Shown: one piece after another, positions 57,689 to 64,000 of the stretch
How the letters are laid out: every line of letters starts with the position of its first letter
How positions within the stretch are numbered: position 1 is the stretch's first letter
From: Tupaia tana
Taxonomy: Eukaryota > Chordata > Mammalia > Scandentia > Tupaiidae
DNA length: 64,000 nt
Reading direction: 5' to 3'
Assembly (NCBI GenBank): GCA_026018925.1
Contig: JAKSZU010000005.1
Coordinates: forward strand, 23,996,779 to 24,060,778
The notes under the pieces: model-generated
Seen by the model: only the letters and a program-made list of their open reading frames with translations
The model's database searches: none
What the model was told of the DNA's origin: nothing
Program-made: the position numbers and the translations under genes

Positions 57689-57949
57689 AGGATTGGAACA
57701 TTTGTTTAGAGTGGACTTCCTGTGGATGGAAGGATAGAGGTTCTCCCTTAACTGTTACTGGAATTAGTTGAACATACCAGAGACATTCTGTCATTTCAGT
57801 TTGGTTTCCAACCCAGGTCATACTGATGTCCCAACGTCTTTGCTCCACGATAACCTCCATGATATTGTAGAGTCTGTGATCCTCATAGGTCCATGTTCCG
57901 AAGAGTGCCCAAATAATGTTCATGCTTCTTTGCATAAAATATGTTTTTA

Positions 57950-58165
57950 AGGGATCAGACAGTAGCATAGCAGCAAGGCACCATTCAGTGAGGCTGATCC
58001 ACATGGGAATTTCCAGGTTTGTGTTTGGAGATGTCCCTGAACACATGCCCACGATCTGGGGCTAGCTGAACCTAAAGGTGGATAGCTTCATTAAGACCCT
58101 GCTGGAGGTGCCTGTGTCTTAGTCTCTCTTGCTCATGGAAGAAAGAAATAAACTTTATTTTTAAT
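57950..58165 (+). mobile_element. SINE type C
   Basis: 'gaggctgatccacatgggaa' and 'acatgcccacgatctggggc', end gctcatggaagaaagaaat. Confidence 0.72.
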
Positions 58166-58379
58166 GGGGTTTTATTTATATTCTAAGTTTAACATCTCCA
58201 GGGGTAACTTCCCCCGCCCCTAAATAACAGCCTCACATTTCAACTACCTCCTGTGTCACCTAAGGAAATGTTCTGCTACCATCTCAAACAAAATTTCTGA
58301 GATGGAGCACAGCATCCTCCCCTCTGAACCTCCTAGTTCCTATGACTAGTAATGCCAGCACATGGTCACTCAGTTCTTT

Positions 58380-58835
58380 AACTGCCAACTCTGCTCAATT
58401 AGGTCTTCATTACCTACATGCGGTCCTTCATTCTTATGCCAAATGCCTTGTCTATCCTGCTTTTAAGGCTGAGATGTTTCCACATACTATCTCTGACCTT
58501 TGAAGTCTTACTCATCCTCCAAGGTTCAGCTCAAATGCCTAAGTTGGTCAGAAAGACTTTCCTAATTCCTGTAACTAGATATGACCTTTTTTTTTTTTCA
58601 ATCATGAACCTTTATGTAACCCTGGCAGCCTTGCACTTTATTTGTAACTCAGAAGCACCACAGCTACCTCGTGTTTTAATTATTTACCTTATACACACAT
58701 AAAAAAAAAAAAACACCTTTTAATAAATTTAATGACTAAGTCTCTGCTTTCATCATCTCTGTATCCCCAACAATGCCAAATGCCTACCTTATATAATTAT
58801 ATTTCATTAGAATGTGTTTAATTGGATGGATTTCT
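58380..58835 (+). mobile_element. L2 (LINE-2) 3' end, old
   Basis: 'gtcttactcatcctccaagg', 'ttcagctcaaatgcctaag' and 'catctctgtatccccaacaa' match the L2 3' region in order. Confidence 0.72.
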
Positions 58836-58851
58836 AGAAAGGTTGAGATGG

Positions 58852-59075
58852 ACTTTTATAAAAAGCAGAGGGCTGGATGGCAGTGCAGTGGGAACACAAC
58901 AACCTGTATGAATGACCCACACAGAAAGGCTCTGGGTTTGCCTCTGAACTCACTGTGCAAGCATGCTCATGACCTGGGGTGGCTGAGGCTAGGGGTGGAG
59001 CATGTCATGGGACATGTTGGGGTGCCTCTCTCTCTTGCTACTAAGAGAAAGAAAGAAACTTGAAAATAATAAGAA
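58852..59075 (+). mobile_element. SINE type C
   Basis: 'gggctggatggcagtgcagt' and 'catgacctggggtggctgag', end aagagaaagaaagaaacttg. Confidence 0.7.
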
Positions 59076-59679
59076 GAGTGGGGCAGTCGTTTAAAATCAT
59101 TTAGCATCTTATTTCAGTCTTGTCTTTAAACATGTACTTTTGCATCTATGAGAGGATTTAGTGCTTCATAGTAAGTTACTGTAAAAGCCCAAGGGGGTCT
59201 TTTTATAGATGATCTCTTCCAGCCTCTATAACTTTAAGTTCATCATTCGTTCTTATGAATTGATTTCCTCCACACAACTGGACACAAGAACACTACAATT
59301 GCTGAATTTATTATCTATCATTAAGAAGAGTTGACTCTGCTTCTCATTTCAAGTTCTAAAAACCCAGGAAGGGCTCTGGTCCAGCTGGAGCAGGCCCCTC
59401 CTAGGCCACAGAGGCAGGGTTATATAAAAAAAAGAGAACTACTTTATTAGGAAGAATGGGGAAGATGGGGTAGGAGCTCTCAGGAAGTGGAAGAAAGTTC
59501 CAAGAATTACAAAGGAAATAAAACAGTGTGAAGAAAGTGGATTTGGAAAGAAGTTATTTCAGACTGGTGATGGCCACAGCTCTCTGAGGAGACAATATGA
59601 ATCCTTCAATTGAGAACCGAATGTTGAGGAGTAAAGCCTGCTAAGATGAAGGAGCAGAATAGTCAAAGCACATCAGAAA
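59076..59679. other. No gene seen
   Basis: Unassigned flank sequence. Confidence 0.45.
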
Positions 59680-59945
59680 GACAACACGTACAAAGTCCTC
59701 ATGCTGGGAATGAAGGAACACAAAGAAGGCTTGTGTAACCAGAGTGTAAGAAGAGAATTTGTGTGAGGTGAGGACAGAGAGGTCGTCAGAGACAAGCTTA
59801 TATAGAGCCTTTTAGACTTTAGCAAGGGGCTTGGATTCGATTTTCCAGGCATTGGGAAACTATTGGAAGGTTGTAAGGAGGGCAGTAACCAGATGTGTTT
59901 TACACTTTATAAAAGCATATTCTGGTTGCTATACGAAGAATAGAT
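59680..59945 (+). repeat. Ancient interspersed repeat, family not assigned
   Basis: 'gggcttggattcgattttcc', 'attgggaaactattggaagg' and 'agcatattctggttgctata' recall a widespread old mammalian repeat. I cannot name it with certainty. Confidence 0.4.
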
Positions 59946-59961
59946 TTTAGGAGCAACATTA

Positions 59962-60045
59962 AAAGATGGATGGATGGATACATATGGATGATAGGTAGAT
60001 AGGTTGATGGATAGATAGAAAAACTGGTAAATAGACAGAGATATA
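59962..60045 (+). repeat. (GGAT)n/(GATA)n-like simple repeat
   Basis: Irregular tetranucleotide array. Confidence 0.85.
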
Positions 60046-60088
60046 TAAGACTTGCTGGTCATTTGGATGAGAAGTAAAAGAAAGAAAG

Positions 60089-60365
60089 AAGGACCAGCTG
60101 GTGGTACGATGGTTAAGGTGGCTAGATCCCACATGGCTGACTGCACGATTTGTGTCCTGGATTTGGCGGGTCGTGAAACATGCCAGGCATGTGTGCGTGT
60201 GTGTCAAAAATCTCAGAAGAAGAAATGGAAGAAAAGAGAATGTAGTGTGACCATCCTCCATGGGAGGTGCTTTCCTCTTTCTCTCTCTCCCTCCCTTCCC
60301 CAGCCCCATCTCTCTCTCCAGGGGGCACACTCACCCTCCACCAATTCTGTTTTAAGAAAAGAAAG
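60089..60365 (+). mobile_element. tRNA-type SINE, long form, old
   Basis: Head aggaccagctggtggtacga, body with 'tgtgaccatcctccatggga', enlarged pyrimidine stretch. Confidence 0.77.
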
Positions 60366-60644
60366 GAATTAAGATGCCTCATGACAACATTGCCACATAC
60401 TGAGGTGGGAAAACATTAAGAGAAACAAATTGGGGAGAAAAAAGAGTTCCATTTAGTCATGGCAATTATGAAATTTCCAAAAATTCTAAGTGAACACATC
60501 TAGTAGGCAGATAGATATGGGAATCTGAAACTCAAAGGAAAGATCAGGACTGGAGATATGAATTTGAAAATCATCAGCCATGAGAGTTGATTAGATTGTC
60601 TACCAAGTACATTATAGTAAGAAAATAAAGGGTCTTGGCCCAAA

Positions 60645-60870
60645 TATGTGGTGCGCAGGTAGCTCACTGCTTAGGAGCCTGCAAACCACCTGGGAGGCCC
60701 AAGTTTAGTTCCAGGGCCAAATTCAACATGCAGTGTGTGAAGTGTGTATATGACTGTAATCCTAGTTAATTGGAAGACTGGGACAGAGATCGTGTCATAA
60801 CAAGACCCCATCTGAAATGTCTTCTCTGACTCTCTTTTTCTCCCCACCCCACTCTCTCTCGTAAAGGAAA
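60645..60870 (+). mobile_element. Composite tRNA/7SL-like SINE
   Basis: A tRNA-like head (ggtagctcactgcttaggag; B-box-like tttagttccagg) is followed by 7SL-like 'gactgtaatcctagttaatt' and 'agaccccatctgaaatg'-like bases. It is the clearest tRNA-like head of this family. Confidence 0.65.
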
Positions 60871-61032
60871 AACAAAACAAAATGAAAAACTAATCCTTGA
60901 AGACATCCAACATTAAAGATTAAATAAAGAAGAAACCAGAAAGGAAGATGAAAAGAGGAGGCCATTTTTTCTAGAAAATCAGAGAATATATAACAAAAGC
61001 CAAAGAAAGAACATTTTTAAAAGGAAGGATGG

Positions 61033-61340
61033 TTGGGGCCAGGAGGTGGCATAATGGTTAAGGTGCTGGATTCACACATGGTCAACCAGGGTTCAAATCC
61101 TGGACCCAGTGACCTGAAAATCATGCTGGGCGCATGAGCGTGTGTGCTCAAAATCCCAGGAGGAAAATGGAGAAGAGACTGCAGCATAGCCATCCCCATA
61201 GAGGGGTGATTTCTCAATTCCCTCTCACTATTTCTCTCTGTCTCTCTCTGGAGAGCACACCAGCCCTATGGCAAAAATCTAAAACAAACCAACAGACAAA
61301 AACAAAACCAAATCATTGGAGAAAAAAAAAAAAGAAAGAA
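61033..61340 (+). mobile_element. tRNA-type SINE, long form, old
   Basis: Head tggggccaggaggtggcata, full body, end cagccctatggcaaaaatct. Confidence 0.85.
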
Positions 61341-61407
61341 GGAAGCTTGGTCAATACTATTGAATCCTGCAAAGGAATCAAGCAAAATATTGTACTCATA
61401 AATTTGT

Positions 61408-61665
61408 CACAATTCGGCTGGCACATAACCTAGTGATTAAGGGAAGCCAGATATCGCATGGCTTGACTGAGGTTTGATCCCCAGGCCCGGTGGCTTAAAA
61501 AACATGCCAAGCATATGGGTGCGTGCGTCAAAAATCCTGAGAAGATGGAGAATTGGAGGACCGGGGATTGCAGCATGACCGCATTTGGGAGTGCACTTAC
61601 CATTTCTCTTTCTTTCTCTCTGTTTCTCTCTGGTGAGCACACATGCCCTCTGGCAATTTAAAAAA
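61408..61665 (+). mobile_element. SINE of the 'ctggcaatt' subtype
   Basis: Head cggctggcacataacctagt, end atgccctctggcaatttaaa. Confidence 0.8.
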
Positions 61666-62085
61666 ATGGATGTTTCTCAACCTCTTTTAAAGTTATTTCT
61701 CCCTAAAAAAAGTTTTTGGATATTTTTTTTTTCTAATTGTACATAATAGTTTGCAACATTAATATGACAGATATACAGTATACCTGTTTATGCATTGTGA
61801 TACATTACAGGGCCACAAACCATCATAAAACCTTGAGTTTTCTTAACCCCTTAATCAACTCTTGTCTCCTTTTTGGGCCATATTGTTACATTGAGAATGC
61901 ACTGTTGATGTACAGATGATTTTAATACTAATAAGAGTGGTTGTGGTAGTAAGATAGGATTTGAAGTCTGTTTGGGTTGGATTAATGAATGAATGAACAG
62001 TAAGAAAATGGAACAAAGAATGTAAATATATTTATAGCACAATTGTTGAGAGAGCTGCCTCTCATAGCTGTGAAATCTGGCCTCA
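61666..62085. other. No gene seen; AT-rich
   Basis: Unassigned flank sequence. Confidence 0.45.
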
Positions 62086-62345
62086 GTAGGCAAATCTGCC
62101 TCTTACAGGGCAAGATGCCTTATTTCCTTGGGTCTCAGTTTCATCTTCTGTAAAATTAGAATAATAGTGGTAATTATTGTGCTGTCTGAAAAGTCATGAC
62201 GCATTTTTGCACAGAAAAACATTTCATGATTTTTCCCAATGACCCCACACATCAGGTTGTTGTGAGGGTCAAAGGAGTTGATAATGTGTGAAAGTATTAA
62301 TTGTACCTAGCACCTGGTAAGAGTTCTGTATATGTTAGCTATCCT
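62086..62345 (+). repeat. MIR with an internal insertion
   Basis: 'gtctcagtttcatcttctgt' and 'aggttgttgtgagggtcaaa' to 'cctagcacctggtaagagtt' are MIR. About 65 bp at 62190-62255 (gtcatgacgcatttttgcac) do not fit MIR. Confidence 0.72.
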
Positions 62346-62624
62346 TCACAATATCAGCTGGGAATAAAGATGAATACATATAGAGAAAACTCAAAGAGGG
62401 GACTCTCACTGTGGGAAAACATTGCAGTTGAAGAAAATATTAATTAGGAGAGCCTGGAGATGATTTTTCATTGCTGCTAATTAGATTGAGTTGCAAGGAA
62501 AATATGGAGGATATCAGCTCCACACCTCTAAAGCACCTCAGAGCATAGGTAAAGTGATTGCTCTTGAGAAGGAGTCACATGTCCACGGTTAACAGAGGGG
62601 AAGGAGGAAAGGATAACAATCATT
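62346..62624. other. No gene seen
   Basis: Unassigned flank sequence. Confidence 0.4.
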
Positions 62625-63030
62625 GTCCAGTGTCTGCTGCTTTCCTACAAATAACCCCAAAACATAACGGTATAAAACCACAAGGATTCCTTATTCCTCA
62701 TGATTCTATAAGCTGGCTGAGCTCAGCTGAGTGGTTCAGTTGGTCTCACCTGACTTTACTCAGGTGGCTGTAGGCAGATGGTAGTCTGAGGCTGGAAGGT
62801 CTAAGAAGACCTTACTTGCTTATCTGTGGCCTTGATGTCTCTTCGCTGGTCCTCCCTGCACATGGTCCTTTCTCACTCAGCAATCAAATTCAGACTTCCT
62901 TATACTATGTGGTCATGCTCTGAAAAGTCAAAGGTGAAAGCCATAAGGTCGCTTGAGCCTTGTGCTCTGGAACTCACATATCACTTCCACCATACTCTAC
63001 TGGTTAAAGTAAGCTGTAAAAGGCAAGATA
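62625..63030 (+). repeat. Ancient interspersed repeat, family not assigned
   Basis: 'caaataaccccaaaacataa', 'ctgagctcagctgagtggtt', 'ggctggaaggtctaagaaga' and 'ccaccatactctactggtta' match a well-known old mammalian repeat pattern whose name I cannot fix from memory. Confidence 0.45.
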
Positions 63031-63387
63031 CAAGGAATAGACAAATAGACTCTACATTTTGTTGCTGTTATTGTTTTCATTAATAATGTTAAGAGAGTAC
63101 CTTCATATGCATGAAAGAGAGAGACAGAGGAGGAGAGAAAGAGAGAGAAGAAAGAACCCGTAGTAGGATTGCAACATGTCAAGATCCCCTGTATCCAGCC
63201 CTCCACCTTCTCGGGTTCCTTGGGTTCTTGGGTGCCTATGCAGTTGCACAGTGTTTCCAGGCCAACCTGAGTATACAAGCCTATGGTCAGCCATGTGGCT
63301 TCCAGCTCTGCAGTCTAGTATACTAAAGACTGCATCACGTATCTGGGCCTACACTCCACTTATTGACAGTAGAAAGTGCAAAATCAC
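63031..63387. other. No gene seen; contains a (GA)-rich patch
   Basis: 63114-63155 is purine-rich. The rest may hold a degraded SINE that I could not identify. Confidence 0.4.
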
Positions 63388-63623
63388 CATGCAGATGGCA
63401 TGGTGATTAAGGCATGGGACTCTAACATGACCAACCTTGGTTTGAGTCCTGGACTTAGAGGCTTGAAATTCATGCCAAGCACATGTGCGTGCATGCCCAA
63501 AATCCTTGGAGGAGGGAGGAAGAGAAGACCACCGCCCCCATGGGGTGGTGATTTCTCACTTTCCTCTCTTTGTCTCTCTCTGGAAAGTGCACAAGCTCTA
63601 AGGCAAAAACCTAAAAAAAAAAA
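63388..63623 (+). mobile_element. tRNA-type SINE, long form, old
   Basis: Target repeat aaagtgcaaaat at 63372-63383 and 63624-63635; end agctctaaggcaaaaaccta. Confidence 0.87.
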
Positions 63624-63835
63624 AAGTGCAAAATATTGTGTCCCTGTTTTTAAATCTATTCCAGAAATGGACACATATAAACCTGTAGTAGTACGGTGAA
63701 AGTGGAAGCAATTTATCTTCAAATGGCTTTGACTTTTTCTTTATAAGGTAGAAGAAAAGCTCACCTGCTATGAATGAGGGGAAGCAGTAGAAAGGGAAAA
63801 GACAATGCTTGTGTATCTGAAAAGGCTGCAAGTTT

Positions 63836-64000
63836 AGGGACCAGAAGTTAGCGTAATGGCTATGTCACTGGACTCCCATGTAGCCAACCGGGGTTCAAGT
63901 CCTGAACCCGGTGGCTTAAACTCACACTGGGTACATGTGTGTGCATGCCCAAGATCCCGAGAGGAGAATGGAGGAAAAGGGATTGTGGCATGGCCATCCC
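63836..64000 (+). mobile_element. tRNA-type SINE, long form, cut by the window end
   Basis: Head agggaccagaagttagcgta and the first 165 bases of a consensus-like copy. Confidence 0.93.

Overview
The window is eukaryotic, from a placental mammal. It has one certain host exon, a CpG-island promoter, and a very dense load of SINEs, LINEs and old retroviral fossils. The certain exon is exon 1 of CDK8 on the minus strand (53076-53203), ending in a splice donor. If the known CDK8 gene structure holds, everything left of it (1-53075) is the long first intron and everything right of about 54050 is upstream flank. The commonest repeat is a tRNA-type SINE of about 250 bp with a long unique body, plus a shorter relative of about 120-180 bp. 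Neither is an Alu, B1/B2, carnivore CAN, equine ERE or afrotherian SINE. My best guess is a colugo (Dermoptera, tRNA-Ile-derived CYN-type SINEs). A few composite SINEs with a 7SL-like half fit Euarchontoglires in general. This species call is inference, at roughly 0.6 confidence.

Layout. 1-4065 is the left copy of an interspersed direct duplication whose other copy is 24763-29042. 6105-7996 is a block holding an intronic CpG island; a near-identical copy (11393-13290) sits 5.3 kb further on, inside a 50-bp direct repeat. 10160-10620 is a probable LTR and 14350-15525 a solo LTR, the latter inside a SINE. 15737-24100 is a nest: an old L1, a SINE in it, a near full-length L1 (17501-24060) in the SINE's target-site repeat, and a two-unit SINE in that L1. 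30200-31400 is an ERV-L pol fossil. 33736-37110 is a processed retrocopy of CD24 with an intact 76-codon reading frame and a complete 3'UTR that has received seven SINEs. 37120-53000 is ordinary intron with L2, MIR, old L1 and SINE copies. 52900-54050 is the CDK8 promoter, 5'UTR and exon 1. 54050-64000 is flank with more SINEs, L2 and MIR.

The only protein products I can defend are CDK8 (its first 42 codons plus two bases of the next) and, if it is transcribed, the CD24-like retrocopy. Most other long open frames are translations of SINEs, microsatellites or CpG-rich DNA. I found no RNA gene, CRISPR array, operon or unknown multi-gene system. The unusual material is in how the repeats are built: monomeric L1 promoter repeats, a self-derived insertion in L1 ORF2 bounded by fold-backs, two-unit SINEs, reused SINE targets, and a duplicated intronic CpG island.
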